A stretch of DNA of 64,000 bases, taken from contig NZ_MAYN01000008.1 in NCBI RefSeq assembly GCF_001691555.1, positions 1,418,682-1,482,681 on the forward strand, written 5' to 3'. Origin of the DNA: Pantoea eucrina. Lineage in GTDB: Bacteria; Pseudomonadota; Gammaproteobacteria; Enterobacterales; Enterobacteriaceae. This document shows, piece after piece, positions 32,576 through 45,441 of this stretch. The notes under the pieces were generated by a model. It was given only the letters and a program-made list of their open reading frames with translations, was not told where the DNA came from and searched no databases. Each line of letters begins with the position of its first letter. Within the stretch, counting starts at the first letter, position 1. Made by a program: the position numbers and the translations under genes.

Positions 32576-33436
32576 TTGGTCAGACGAGCAACCAGCCATC
32601 GCCTCGACTTTGACGCGGCGGCAATCTATCAATATCCCGAACACCTGCGCCAGTGGCTTGAAGGGCTGCCTAAAGTGCCCGGCGTCTACACCTTTCACGG
32701 CGAGAGCGAAAACCTGCCGCTTTATATCGGCAAAAGCATTAATTTGCGCAGCCGGGTTATGGCGCATTTTCGCACCACGGATGAAGCGAGCATGCTGCGT
32801 CAGGCGCGGCGCGTAAGCTGGATCCCTACCGCCGGCGATATTGGCGCACAGCTGCTGGAAGCGCAGATGATCAAAACGCAGCAACCGCTGTTCAATAAGC
32901 GCCTGCGTAAAAATCGTCAGCTCTGCTCACTCCAGCTGGGCGAAGGCGCGCCGGAAGTGGTTTATGCAAAAGATGTCGATTTCTCACGTTCGCCCGATCT
33001 TTACGGGCTGTTTCGCAGCCGTTTCGCCGCGCTGGAGAAGCTCAAAAGCATGGCAGACGATCTGCAGCTCTGTCACGGCCTGCTCGGGCTGGAGAGCCTG
33101 CGGCCGGGGCGCGGCTGCTTTCGCGCAGCGCTGAAGCGCTGTGCCGGTGCCTGCTGCGGAAAAGAGAGCGTGGAAGCGCATCAGCAGCGGCTCCGTGAGG
33201 GCCTGGAACGCTTTCGCGTGGTGTGCTGGCCGTGGGAAGGCCCGGTTGGCATGGTGGAGCGCGGTGCTGAGATGACGCAAATCCATGTAATCGATCACTG
33301 GTTCTGGCTGGGGTCTGTGGCCACTGAAGCGGAAGCGCGCCAGCTGCAGCGCGCGCGCCAGGGATTTGATCACGACGGCTATAAAATACTCTGCCGTCCG
33401 CTGCTTTCCGGCGAGTTCCCGCTGATAGAGCTGTAA
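32576..33436 (+). CDS. cho: Cho, UvrC-homologous excinuclease
   Basis: 286 residues (E. coli 295). It has the N-terminal GIY-YIG nuclease domain of UvrC (VPGVYTFHGE...LPLYIGKSINLRSRV) and the following cysteine-rich CAGACCGKES part, but lacks the C-terminal RNase H-like and HhH domains. In nucleotide excision repair it makes the 3' incision on lesions UvrC cuts poorly. The start is TTG at 32576 (MVRRATSHRLDF), matching E. coli; GCGGAG precedes it. The E. coli neighbour ves is absent. Confidence 0.95.
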   Translation: MVRRATSHRLDFDAAAIYQYPEHLRQWLEGLPKVPGVYTFHGESENLPLYIGKSINLRSRVMAHFRTTDEASMLRQARRVSWIPTAGDIGAQLLEAQMIKTQQPLFNKRLRKNRQLCSLQLGEGAPEVVYAKDVDFSRSPDLYGLFRSRFAALEKLKSMADDLQLCHGLLGLESLRPGRGCFRAALKRCAGACCGKESVEAHQQRLREGLERFRVVCWPWEGPVGMVERGAEMTQIHVIDHWFWLGSVATEAEARQLQRARQGFDHDGYKILCRPLLSGEFPLIEL

Positions 33437-33492
33437 AAAAACCGCCGACGCTGTTCAGGGCGGCACTCTGTCCTGAACAGCGCCGGCGGTCT
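33435..33492. terminator. Strong bidirectional hairpin between cho and spy
   Basis: ACCGCCGACGCTGTTCAGG (33441-33459) pairs with CCTGAACAGCGCCGGCGGT (33472-33490), one mismatch. An A run precedes it (T run for the spy strand). Confidence 0.88.
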
Positions 33493-33516
33493 TAATCCGG
33501 GTCGGTTACGGTGTGT

Positions 33517-34008
33517 TTACTCACCGTCAGCAGGCGGTGGTGGCATTTTACCATCGTGTGGCGCTTTTTCCGTCAGGCGCGTTTCGAAATTGGCGTTGTA
33601 CTGCTTTTTCTGTTCCGGCGTCAGTACGTTGTAGATTTTGTTCTGCGTTTCCATCATGCGTACCGCATTCTCTTTAGCATTCGCGGTCATTTTCTCAGCC
33701 TGTGCTTCAGCTTTACTGCGATCAAAACTGTCGGCGGCAATAATGGCATGGTTCGCGCGGCGCGCTTCCGGCGACGGACGCTGCATCTCTTTATGACCAT
33801 CCTGCATGATGGTGCGGATCTGCGTTTTCTGCGCATCGGTCAGCGTGATGCCTTTAAACATCTCCATACCGTGATGGCGCATTGGCTTATGCATCGGCTT
33901 TTCACTTCCGGCCGGCGGTGGCGTCAGGTTATCGGCCGCAGCGTGGACGATATTGGCGGCACCCAGTGCCATTGCGGTAGCCAGAAAAACAGAAGTCAGT
34001 TTACGCAT
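33517..34008 (-). CDS. spy: Spy, ATP-independent periplasmic chaperone
   Basis: 163 residues (E. coli 161). Signal peptide to about residue 23 (MRKLTSVFLATAMALGAANI...HA), then the Spy/CpxP fold with two LTxxQ motifs (LTDAQKTQIR and LTPEQKKQYN). The cradle-shaped dimer prevents periplasmic protein aggregation. It is induced by CpxRA and BaeSR in E. coli; a GTAAA-N5-GAAAG pair (34104-34118), a partial CpxR box, lies upstream. Confidence 0.94.
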   Translation of the reverse strand: MRKLTSVFLATAMALGAANIVHAAADNLTPPPAGSEKPMHKPMRHHGMEMFKGITLTDAQKTQIRTIMQDGHKEMQRPSPEARRANHAIIAADSFDRSKAEAQAEKMTANAKENAVRMMETQNKIYNVLTPEQKKQYNANFETRLTEKAPHDGKMPPPPADGE

Positions 34009-34317
34009 AATATTGTCCTTTCTTGTCAGTTATATGACGACAGCCTGTGTCGCGTCTTCGGAAACAAGCATACGACGCTGAACGTCAACTACTCAGAACC
34101 TGAGTAAAGCCCTGAAAGCATAGAAGACAGATATCGTGCGATCATGGAGAGATTGCGAAGAATTACGTGAGAAAATGCAAAAGAGTATGACAACAGCGGG
34201 AAAATGGCAGGAATTAAGGAGGAGTGTAATGAGTTTGCCCGCAGCGGGAAAGCAAAATATTAAACGCTGCATATCAGCGGGCTGACGCCACCCACGCGTC
34301 AGCCGCGCCTCAGCCGT
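34009..34317. other. spy promoter region and ast 3' end
   Basis: 309 bases holding the spy promoter. A partial CpxR-like site lies at 34104-34118. GGCTGACG (34280-34287) and CGTCAGCC (34297-34304) form an 8-base-pair hairpin 13 bases past the astE stop; without a T run it is a poor terminator. No gene seen. Confidence 0.5.
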
Positions 34318-35307
34318 TTACTGCGCCGGCAGCTGTGCGTTCTCTTCCGTCAGCATCAGCCCGGCCCGCAGGCCCGGCGCCACCTGCGGATTGGGAAAGA
34401 GCACATATTCCCGCGCCTGCTGTACGTAATAGCGCGTATCGCCCTCTTCTGCCAGCAGCGTTCCCTGCGGGAAAGCGGTGAAATTCAGCGTGTCTGCGCT
34501 CATATGCAGCGTGAATCCCTCTCCCTGACGGGTGATCTGTTGTGAGACGTGATAGCGCCGCGGTTGTCTGAGCGGCTGCGGCCACGTTTCGCCTTCAAGC
34601 AGCGCAGCGAGTGCCTGCTGCACCGCGCTGAACTGCGACAGGTCATTGTCACCAAACGGCCGCGCCTTGCCCAGTTCGAGCGTCGAGCTCGCCGCATGAT
34701 GATGCTCGCAGCTGTAGTGGGTAAAGGTGCCGCCTGGCGCACGATGAAAAACCAGTGCCTCCAGATCAGCGGCGGCCAGCCATTGCATAAACGTATCCGG
34801 CCACGGCCGTTCGCTCGCGGGCATAACGGCAAAGCGCGGATAATACGAACCGCGAATGGCGGTATGCAGATCAAGATGCCAGCGCGACGTCTGCCTGTGA
34901 CAGCTTCGCCAGAAGCGCTCCATGACCTGTTCCAGCTGCAGGGCGCGCTGCGCTTCACTGGTTTCACTGACCCTCTGCCAGCGGCCACCAAACAGCCGGT
35001 TGAGATCGTACTGCTGATAGCGACGGCCGCTGCGCAGCGCTGCCGGATTACCCAGTATCACCAGCAGCCGCACTGCCAGCGGTTTCTCTCCGCTCAGCAG
35101 CGGCGCCAGCAGCTGTTCCACTATTTCCACCGGCGCCGTTTCATTACCGTGGATCCCTGCTGACAGCACCAGTGCCCGATCGCAGTGCGTCAGCGGCGTC
35201 AGCGAGAGGATCCCTTCCGCCTGCCACTGCCAGCGCAGATACGCGGTCTCTCCCTGCGTAACGGCAGGCGACGTGCCCGCCAGCGTCTGTTGTAAAAAAC
35301 TGCGCAT
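34318..35307 (-). CDS. astE: Succinylglutamate desuccinylase
   Basis: 329 residues (E. coli 322). Last step of the arginine succinyltransferase (AST) pathway: N-succinylglutamate to glutamate and succinate. Zinc carboxypeptidase-like fold: ligands in SAGIHGNETAP (His, Glu) and WHLDLHTAIR (His), catalytic glutamate in SSTLELGKARPFG. It follows astB after 26 bases. Confidence 0.97.
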   Translation of the reverse strand: MRSFLQQTLAGTSPAVTQGETAYLRWQWQAEGILSLTPLTHCDRALVLSAGIHGNETAPVEIVEQLLAPLLSGEKPLAVRLLVILGNPAALRSGRRYQQYDLNRLFGGRWQRVSETSEAQRALQLEQVMERFWRSCHRQTSRWHLDLHTAIRGSYYPRFAVMPASERPWPDTFMQWLAAADLEALVFHRAPGGTFTHYSCEHHHAASSTLELGKARPFGDNDLSQFSAVQQALAALLEGETWPQPLRQPRRYHVSQQITRQGEGFTLHMSADTLNFTAFPQGTLLAEEGDTRYYVQQAREYVLFPNPQVAPGLRAGLMLTEENAQLPAQ

Positions 35308-35333
35308 GCTTTCTCCTTTATCCTGCCTGAACG

Positions 35334-39151
<3,818 letters not shown>

Positions 39152-39155
<4 letters not shown>

Positions 39156-40372
39156 GATGTGGCTCCTCTGAGAATACGTTCACAGGCACGTTCAAAGCGG
39201 GCCAGGCCCTGCTGCACGTCTTCCTGACTGATATTAAGCGCGGGCGCAAAGCGCACTACGCTGGCACCGGCAATCAGGACCATCACGCCTTCTTCGGCGG
39301 CCGTGAGATTGAACTGTTTGGCTTTTCCGGCGAAATCGTCGTTGAGTACGGCGCCAATCAGCAGCCCGAGGCCGCGGATGGTTTTAAACACCGGCAGCCG
39401 CTGGTTAATCGCCTGAAGCTGATCAACAAACCACTGATGCCGCTCGGTCACGCCAGCGAGAAAAGCGGGCTGGTTGACCAGCTCCAGCACTTTACCCGCC
39501 ACCGCACCCGCCAGCGGGTTACCGCCATAGGTCGTACCGTGTGTGCCCACCCCCATCACCTGCGCCAGATCCTCACGCGTCAGCATGGCACCAATCGGGA
39601 AGCCGCCGCCCAGCGCTTTTGCGGTAGTGAGCACGTCCGGCGTAACGCCGTAGTGCATATAGGCGTAAAGCGATCCGGTACGCCCCACGCCGCTCTGCAC
39701 TTCATCAAAAATCAGCAGCGCCTGATGGCGATCGCACAGCTCACGCAGACCGCGCAGGAAGGCTGCATCGGCAGGCAATACGCCGCCCTCGCCCTGAATC
39801 GGTTCAACAATCACGGCACAGGTGCTGTCATTAATCAGCGCAGCGGCCGATTCCAGGTGATTAAACTGCGCATGCTGAATGGCCGGCGGCAGCGGCGCAA
39901 AGTCGCGCGAATAGGCGGGCTGTCCGCCAGCCGACACCGTAAACAGGGTGCGGCCATGAAAAGCGTTGGTGAACGCCACAATGCCGCTTTTTTGATCGCC
40001 AAAGCGGTCGTGCGCCACTTTGCGCGCCAGCTTAAGCGCGGCTTCATTCGCCTCGGCGCCGGAGTTGCAGAAGAAAACGCGATCGGCAAACGTTGCGTCA
40101 ATCAGCTGTTTTGCCAGCCGCAATACCGGCTCGTTGGTATAGCCATTGCCGGTATGCCACAGCTTTGCCGCCTGTTCTGTCAGCGCCTGCTGCAGCGCGG
40201 GGTGTGCATGGCCCAGCGCGTTCACGGCGATCCCGCCAGCAAAATCGATATACTCTTTGCCCTGTTGATCCCACAACCGCGATCCTTCAGCCCGTACCGG
40301 TACAAAGGCTGCTGGCGCATAGACCGGCATCATCCATTGATCAAAATCGTGACGTGTAACCTGCAGTGACAT
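39152..40372 (-). CDS. astC: Succinylornithine transaminase
   Basis: 406 residues, as in E. coli. Class III PLP aminotransferase: cofactor-binding aspartate in [15 protein letters not shown] and Schiff-base lysine in [14 protein letters not shown]. Third step of the AST pathway; the enzyme also serves as acetylornithine aminotransferase (ArgD-like), and the family is hard to split by sequence, but the operon settles it. First gene of astCADBE, behind a sigma-54-like promoter. Confidence 0.97.
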
Positions 40373-40454
40373 AGCCGGATCTCCTGCCTCACCCCGGGTG
40401 AAGCTATTGTTTTAAAATTGTTAAGAGTGCGTAATCAGCAGCCCGACTATAAGG

Positions 40455-40470
40455 TGCAGCAAGCGTGCCA
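40455..40470 (-). promoter_or_regulatory. Sigma-54 promoter of astCADBE
   Basis: On the minus strand TGGCACGCTTGCTGC: the -24 GG and -12 GC have the obligatory 10-base spacing and the TGGCAC block is perfect. Transcription would start near 40444, giving a leader of about 72 bases. E. coli astC uses sigma-54 and NtrC under nitrogen limitation. Confidence 0.82.
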
Positions 40471-40535
40471 GCCAGAGGGCATAATGCATAAAAGGGAGTC
40501 AACGACGAAATTTCAATAAGTTACGGCAGGCTGTT

Positions 40536-40563
40536 ATTCACTTATTTTGCATAAAAAGTGAAT
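40536..40563. promoter_or_regulatory. Dyad upstream of the ast promoter, possible ArgR/NtrC site
   Basis: ATTCACTT (40536-40543) and AAGTGAAT (40556-40563) are perfect inverted repeats, centred about 105 bases before the predicted start. The ATTCA/TGAAT elements recall ARG boxes, though the spacing is not the classical one. Confidence 0.4.
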
Positions 40564-40743
40564 ATTATGGTTGCGCCGCCGCTAAGGCAGCAAATTATTT
40601 AGCGGATTTATGCATTTATGGAAGGAAATGTTGCTTTTGTGATCGCACAGCAAATATTTCGCCATAACAGGGCACGTGGCGCGTGCTGGCAGCGCAGCAC
40701 GCGCTATCGTGGTGCGAAAAAGTGCCTTCGCGTACGGGTGCGA

Positions 40744-42165
40744 TCAGGGCGCCATGATATCGAAACTGTCACGGTTATGCGGTTCCAGGGCCACCGGCGG
40801 CTGCAGCTGGAGATCGATCCAGTTTGAAGTGACCCGCTGCTGTTTACTGTCTTCAACCGTCACCGACAGACGATAGTGATTCGTTGCGCCTGGCGAACTG
40901 TCCCAGGCGGGCATAATAATGCTCCAGCCCTGCGGATCGTCAGGCCGGGTACCCGGCGTCAGACTCAGCGCCTGCGTGTCGCCCTGCCAGCTTACTTTAC
41001 GTACCGGATTCGCGCTGCGGATCTGCACTTTCAGCGGCAGACTCTCACCAGGATTCAGCTGCCACGGCGGCGTGGCGAGAAAAACAGAGAAGGTTTTTCG
41101 CTGGCGAAAAGCCAGCACCGGCGTCGAGCTGCGCGTCACCGTATCATAGCGGCTGCCGCGCAGCGAACGGGTGGCGGCAACGTTATCCGGGCTGAGCTGC
41201 TGACTGAGCGCCACGCCGAACCGGTAGTTAAGATGCAGCCCGAGCTGATCCTGACTCTCCCCTTCGCTGCTGGTTTTGTGGCTGGCGGAAACGGTAACCA
41301 GTGGCACCGGCGTATAGGAGAGACCCAGCGTCAGCGCAGAGGGATTGTGATACGTGTTGCCGGAGTTAAACAGATCAACATTGTTGCCCAGATACTGTTG
41401 CCAGCTGACCGAAACGCCCAGCTGACGATAAAACGGCAGATAGCCGCGCGTGGTGACATCATAGCCGCGCGCCAGCCGCTGCTGCTGAAACGGATTGCGG
41501 TTGCGCCAGCCTGAAAGCGGCGTGTAGTAGTTAGCGGAAAAGCGCAAAAAGTCAGACCAGGCTTCAGTACCTACCGACGCACGCTGCAGTCCGCTGTCGA
41601 ACATACGATCCACAAATCCGTTATAACCGAGCAGCCAGTTACCCGCCACCCAGCGCTGTCCCAGGCCGGCATTACCTATTATCCCGTCATCCGTCTGATG
41701 AACACCCAGCTCGCTGAAGGTCAGGTAGTTATAGCGATCGGCCCACGGCGTCAGCAGTGACGCACCGCTGCCGCTGAAGTTGCCTTCCATGTCGACATTA
41801 AGATCGATCTGCGCCTGCCCGTAAGGCGACAGCAGCAGCTGGCCTTCATCCGCCACCCGGGTCGCGACCTCATCGCGAAAGTGATTAAAGGCCCAGATCC
41901 CGGCCTGCTGCCCCAGTGAAGTATCACTGTCGCCGTTCTGGCTTGCTTCGCCAATACTCTTCGCGATGGTCGCCAGCTTTTTACTGAACACGTCGGTATC
42001 AGCGTTATAGCCCAGCGCCGGCAGGTTATCGGCGATTTGCCGGAAATGAGCAGGATCGGTAAAGGGGGCATCAGTGACGCGGGTAGCGGTCGTCAGCGCC
42101 AGCGCAGGCAGCGCTACGCCAGTCAGGCAGAATGGCAGAAGTGTGCGGATAAGCAGTGGCAACAT
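40744..42165 (-). CDS. Inverse-autotransporter beta-barrel protein (YchO/intimin family)
   Basis: 473 residues from the ATG at 42165. A signal peptide (LLPFCLTGVALPALA) is followed by a helical spacer, then the inverse-autotransporter barrel (about residues 80-345; DEGQLLLSPYGQAQIDLNVD, AGLGQRWVAGNWLLGYNGFVDRMFDSG, TTRGYLPFYRQLGVSVSWQQYLGN are typical, quoted in part) and a C-terminal tail of about 110 residues resembling one or two Ig-like strands domains (VKVQIRSANPVRKVSW, YRLSVTVEDSKQQRV). No LysM domain and no long adhesin repeats, so it resembles E. coli YchO/YchP rather than intimin or invasin. The Shine-Dalgarno is weak and a start at 42207 (GTG) is possible. It sits between ast and che with its own strand-mates on both sides. 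Confidence 0.85.
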   Translation of the reverse strand: MLPLLIRTLLPFCLTGVALPALALTTATRVTDAPFTDPAHFRQIADNLPALGYNADTDVFSKKLATIAKSIGEASQNGDSDTSLGQQAGIWAFNHFRDEVATRVADEGQLLLSPYGQAQIDLNVDMEGNFSGSGASLLTPWADRYNYLTFSELGVHQTDDGIIGNAGLGQRWVAGNWLLGYNGFVDRMFDSGLQRASVGTEAWSDFLRFSANYYTPLSGWRNRNPFQQQRLARGYDVTTRGYLPFYRQLGVSVSWQQYLGNNVDLFNSGNTYHNPSALTLGLSYTPVPLVTVSASHKTSSEGESQDQLGLHLNYRFGVALSQQLSPDNVAATRSLRGSRYDTVTRSSTPVLAFRQRKTFSVFLATPPWQLNPGESLPLKVQIRSANPVRKVSWQGDTQALSLTPGTRPDDPQGWSIIMPAWDSSPGATNHYRLSVTVEDSKQQRVTSNWIDLQLQPPVALEPHNRDSFDIMAP

Positions 42166-42300
42166 AAAATCAGTTATCGTTTCGGTAATAAAGTAGATGG
42201 CGATCACAAAACGGCAGATCTAACCTTATCACACTCTGCTGATTCTGCTGGCTATTTAGGAGGATTTACGGAAAGCGGTGCAGGCGTATGGCAGAGCAGT

Positions 42301-42329
42301 GCAGAGACAGACCGGGTGCCTGTCTCTGC
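42301..42329 (-). terminator. Hairpin after cheZ
   Basis: GCAGAGACAG-N9-CTGTCTCTGC, a perfect 10-base-pair stem 8 bases past the cheZ stop. It lacks a U-tract, so termination strength is uncertain. Confidence 0.6.
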
Positions 42330-42336
42330 GCTGCGG

Positions 42337-42981
42337 TTAAAAACCTAAGCTGTCCAGCAGGTCATCAACCTGATCCTGACTGGAGACCACGCCAGGGGCG
42401 TTTGCGTGGATCTGTGGGCCGTTCAGCAGGCTGGTGGCATCTTTACGCGCCGTTGCGTTTGCTTCCGGCATGTTCTCCAGCAGCACCATCAGCAGCTGCC
42501 GTTCAATTTCCTGGATAACATCCATCATGCGCTTGATCACCTGACCCGTCAGGTCCTGAAAATCCTGCGCCATCATGATATCCAGCAGCTGCTTGTTGGT
42601 GAATGACGTGTGCTGCGGCACCTCAGCGAGAAACTCACGCGTATCCGAAACCAACTCGCGCGCATCAGCAAGCTCGATCGGGTTTTCAAACCACGCATCC
42701 CAGCGCCCTTTTAACTGGGTGGCGCCCGCTTCCATCTTATCCTGATGCGGCTGTGACGCTTCCACACTGTTCAGCGCGCGTTCTGCTGCCTGCGCCGTCA
42801 TCTGTACTACGTAATCCAGACGATCGCGGGCATCCGGGATCGCTTCTGCGGCTTCGGCAATCGCCTGATCCAGCCCGAGTTCACGCAGGCTGTCGCGCAG
42901 CATACGCGTCAGCGAGCCAATTCGGGCAATAATGTCGTGTGCCGAGGCTTCTTCGGTTGATTTCGGAAGGTCGCTCATCAC
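42337..42981 (-). CDS. cheZ: CheZ, CheY-P phosphatase
   Basis: 214 residues, as in E. coli. A long helical hairpin that dimerises; the catalytic region is [19 protein letters not shown] (with the active glutamine) and the C-terminal CheY-binding helix is [12 protein letters not shown]. It ends the chemotaxis operon. Confidence 0.98.
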   Translation of the reverse strand: MMSDLPKSTEEASAHDIIARIGSLTRMLRDSLRELGLDQAIAEAAEAIPDARDRLDYVVQMTAQAAERALNSVEASQPHQDKMEAGATQLKGRWDAWFENPIELADARELVSDTREFLAEVPQHTSFTNKQLLDIMMAQDFQDLTGQVIKRMMDVIQEIERQLLMVLLENMPEANATARKDATSLLNGPQIHANAPGVVSSQDQVDDLLDSLGF

Positions 42982-42987
42982 ATCTCC

Positions 42988-43377
42988 TTACATGCCCAGT
43001 TTTTCAAAAATTTTACCCAGCTTCTCTTCCAGCGTGGCAGCGGTGAACGGTTTCACCACATAGCCGCTGGCGCCAGCCTGAGCGGCGGCAATAATGTTCT
43101 CTTTCTTCGCTTCTGCCGTGACCATCAGCACCGGCAGCTTGCTCAGCGTGGCGTCGGCGCGAATGGTCTGCAGCAGTTGCAGACCATCCATGTTTGGCAT
43201 ATTCCAGTCAGAAACCACGAAGTCGAAGCCGCCTGCGCGCAGTTTATTCAGCGCATCAACGCCATCCTCGGCCTCTTCAACATTATTAAAACCCAGCTCT
43301 TTCAGCAGGTTGCGGACGATGCGACGCATGGTGTTAAAGTCGTCCACTACCAAAAAGCGCATATTTTTATCAGCCAT
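42988..43377 (-). CDS. cheY: CheY, chemotaxis response regulator
   Basis: 129 residues, as in E. coli, one receiver domain: acid pair D12 D13, phospho-acceptor D57 ([10 protein letters not shown]), conserved T (VTAEAKK) and K (VVKPF). CheY-P binds FliM and switches flagellar rotation. Confidence 0.99.
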   Translation of the reverse strand: MADKNMRFLVVDDFNTMRRIVRNLLKELGFNNVEEAEDGVDALNKLRAGGFDFVVSDWNMPNMDGLQLLQTIRADATLSKLPVLMVTAEAKKENIIAAAQAGASGYVVKPFTAATLEEKLGKIFEKLGM

Positions 43378-43416
43378 ATCTACTCCTGTGTTGTCTCGTC
43401 CGGCAGGACGGGCTCG

Positions 43417-44466
43417 TTAAATTCGCAATGCCTGTCCGGCGCTAATTTTTGCCAGCATATGCTGGCTGATGTGGCCCAGATCGACCACTTCGCTGGCGCC
43501 GCCCATCGCTATCGCTTCGCGCGGCATGCCAAATACCACGCAGCTGGCTTCATCCTGCGCGATGGTCCAGGCGCCTGCGCGATGCATTTCCAGCATCCCG
43601 GCCGCGCCGTCATTTCCCATCCCGGTCAGAATGACGCCCACTGCATTTCGTCCTGCATTGACGGCCACCGAGCGAAACAGCACATCTACGGAAGGTTTGT
43701 GCCGGTTAACCGGCGGGCCATCATTAAGTTTTACAACGTAGTTCGCCCCGCTACGCCCCAGCTCCATATGCATTGCGCCGGGCGCGATATAGGCGTGGCC
43801 TGGCAGAATACGTTCACCATCCTCTGCCTCTTTCACGGTGATCTGGCAGAGCTTGTTCAGCCGTTCGGCAAACGAGCGGGTAAAGCCCGGCGGCATATGC
43901 TGCGTGATCAGCAGCGCCGGACTGGTCGCCGGCAGCGGCTGCAGTACATGACGGATCGCTTCCGTACCGCCGGTGGAAGAGCCGATTGCAATCAGCTTTT
44001 CACTGCTGAGCAGCGGACCGGCTTTCAGCGTGACCGGCGCCGGCGACACGGTGCGCGTATGCAGCTTCGCCCGCGCCGCGCCGCGGATTTTGTCAGCGAT
44101 CATCTGGCTGTAAGCCAGCATACCCTCGCGGATCCCCAGCTGCGGTTTCGTGACAAAATCCACCGCCCCCAGCTCCAGCGCGCGCAGCGTCACTTCCGAG
44201 CCCTTACCGGTGAGCGAGGAGACCATCACTACCGGCATCGGCCGCAGACGCATCAGCTTTTCCAGAAAATCGAGGCCATCCATACGCGGCATCTCGACAT
44301 CCAGCGTCAGCACCTGCGGGTTGTACTGTTTGATCAAATCCCGCGCCACCAGCGGGTCCGGTGCCGTCGCGACCATCTCCATATCGGGATGGCTATTGAT
44401 GATTTCCGTCATCAGCTGACGCATCAGCGCCGAGTCATCCACGCACATCACGGTGATTTTGCTCAT
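43417..44466 (-). CDS. cheB: CheB, receptor methylesterase/deamidase
   Basis: 349 residues. N-terminal receiver domain (phospho-acceptor in [12 protein letters not shown]) joined to the methylesterase domain with catalytic serine [10 protein letters not shown], histidine [10 protein letters not shown] and aspartate [12 protein letters not shown]. It removes methyl groups added by CheR. Its start overlaps the cheR end by 4 bases. Confidence 0.98.
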   Translation of the reverse strand: MSKITVMCVDDSALMRQLMTEIINSHPDMEMVATAPDPLVARDLIKQYNPQVLTLDVEMPRMDGLDFLEKLMRLRPMPVVMVSSLTGKGSEVTLRALELGAVDFVTKPQLGIREGMLAYSQMIADKIRGAARAKLHTRTVSPAPVTLKAGPLLSSEKLIAIGSSTGGTEAIRHVLQPLPATSPALLITQHMPPGFTRSFAERLNKLCQITVKEAEDGERILPGHAYIAPGAMHMELGRSGANYVVKLNDGPPVNRHKPSVDVLFRSVAVNAGRNAVGVILTGMGNDGAAGMLEMHRAGAWTIAQDEASCVVFGMPREAIAMGGASEVVDLGHISQHMLAKISAGQALRI

Positions 44467-45338
44467 CGTCTTTCCTTAGTCAGCCCATACACGGTCTGCC
44501 CGCGCAGCCAGAACTCTTTGCTGATCTGGCTGAAGTTTTCCGAATGCCCGGCAAACAGCACTCCACCCGGCTTCAGCAGCGGAACAAAGCGGCGCAGGAT
44601 TTTTTCCTGAGTCTCTTTATCGAAATAGATCATTACGTTGCGGCAAAAAATAGCGTCAAACGGTCCGGGCAGTGCCCACTCATTGGCCAGCAGATTCAGC
44701 TGCGAGTAGTGCACCATGCCTGCCAGCTCGGAACGTACGCGCACCATGCCTTCATGCGGGCCAGTGCCGCGCAGAAAGAAGCGCTGCAGCTGTGACTGCG
44801 ACAGCGTACGCAGCTCCTCCTGGCGATAGACGCCCGCCACCGCTTTTTCCAGCACCTGTGTATCGATGTCGCTGGCATGAACCTGAAATTTTCCCGGTCC
44901 GGTGCCCAGCGTTTCCGCCAGCGTCATCGCGATTGAATAAGGCTCTTCTCCGGTTGACGCGGCAGTACTCCAGACGCTGTAGCTTCCGCTGCGCTTCCGG
45001 GCATGTTCTGCCAGAATCGGGAAGTGATGCGCTTCGCGAAAAAACGAGGTCAGGTTAGTGGTCAGCGCATTGATAAACGCCTGCCATTCAGCGCTGTTTG
45101 GATCCTGCTCAAGCAGCGCCAGATAGCGGCCAAAATCGTCGATATTCAGCGTCCGCAGCCGCCGGACCAGGCGGTTGTAGACCATCTCACGTTTATGATC
45201 GGCCAGTACAATACCCGCACGCTGATAGATCAGCTGGCTGATACGACGAAAGTGCGTATCGGAGAGCGGCAGACGCTGTACCATCTGTGCAAGCAGCGTG
45301 GTCGGCTCATTTTGATCCAGGAACGTCGATTTCTTCAT
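44463..45338 (-). CDS. cheR: CheR, receptor methyltransferase
   Basis: 291 residues (E. coli 286). SAM-dependent; N-terminal helical domain then Rossmann fold with [13 protein letters not shown] and [14 protein letters not shown]. The beta subdomain docks on the NWETF-type C-terminal pentapeptide, which is present on all three receptors encoded next door. Confidence 0.98.
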   Translation of the reverse strand: MKKSTFLDQNEPTTLLAQMVQRLPLSDTHFRRISQLIYQRAGIVLADHKREMVYNRLVRRLRTLNIDDFGRYLALLEQDPNSAEWQAFINALTTNLTSFFREAHHFPILAEHARKRSGSYSVWSTAASTGEEPYSIAMTLAETLGTGPGKFQVHASDIDTQVLEKAVAGVYRQEELRTLSQSQLQRFFLRGTGPHEGMVRVRSELAGMVHYSQLNLLANEWALPGPFDAIFCRNVMIYFDKETQEKILRRFVPLLKPGGVLFAGHSENFSQISKEFWLRGQTVYGLTKERR

Positions 45339-45441
45339 CTCGGGCCATCCGGCAACAAACTGTTAAGTGATTATTCTCTGATTGCTACGCTGCTGCCGGT
45401 ACTTACCGGGTTAGCGGGCCGCCAGAAGCGGCCCGGCTGCG

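Larger units (their letters stand above)
40373..40743. other. astC upstream control region
   Basis: 371 bases between astC and the barrel protein gene. Contains the sigma-54-like promoter (40455-40470) and a dyad ATTCACTT-N12-AAGTGAAT (40536-40563), whose half TTGCATAAAAAGTGAATA resembles an ARG box. NtrC and ArgR control astC in E. coli. Small ORFs starting near 40618 are spurious. Confidence 0.6.

Noticed and set aside
32024..32884. 286-codon minus-strand ORF opposite nadE and cho
   Set aside because: Shadow of two confirmed genes; crosses the LexA-controlled promoter of cho.
43177..44610. 477-codon plus-strand ORF opposite cheY, cheB and cheR
   Set aside because: It is antisense to well-conserved chemotaxis genes and its product is a low-complexity His/Arg-rich sequence typical of shadow frames.
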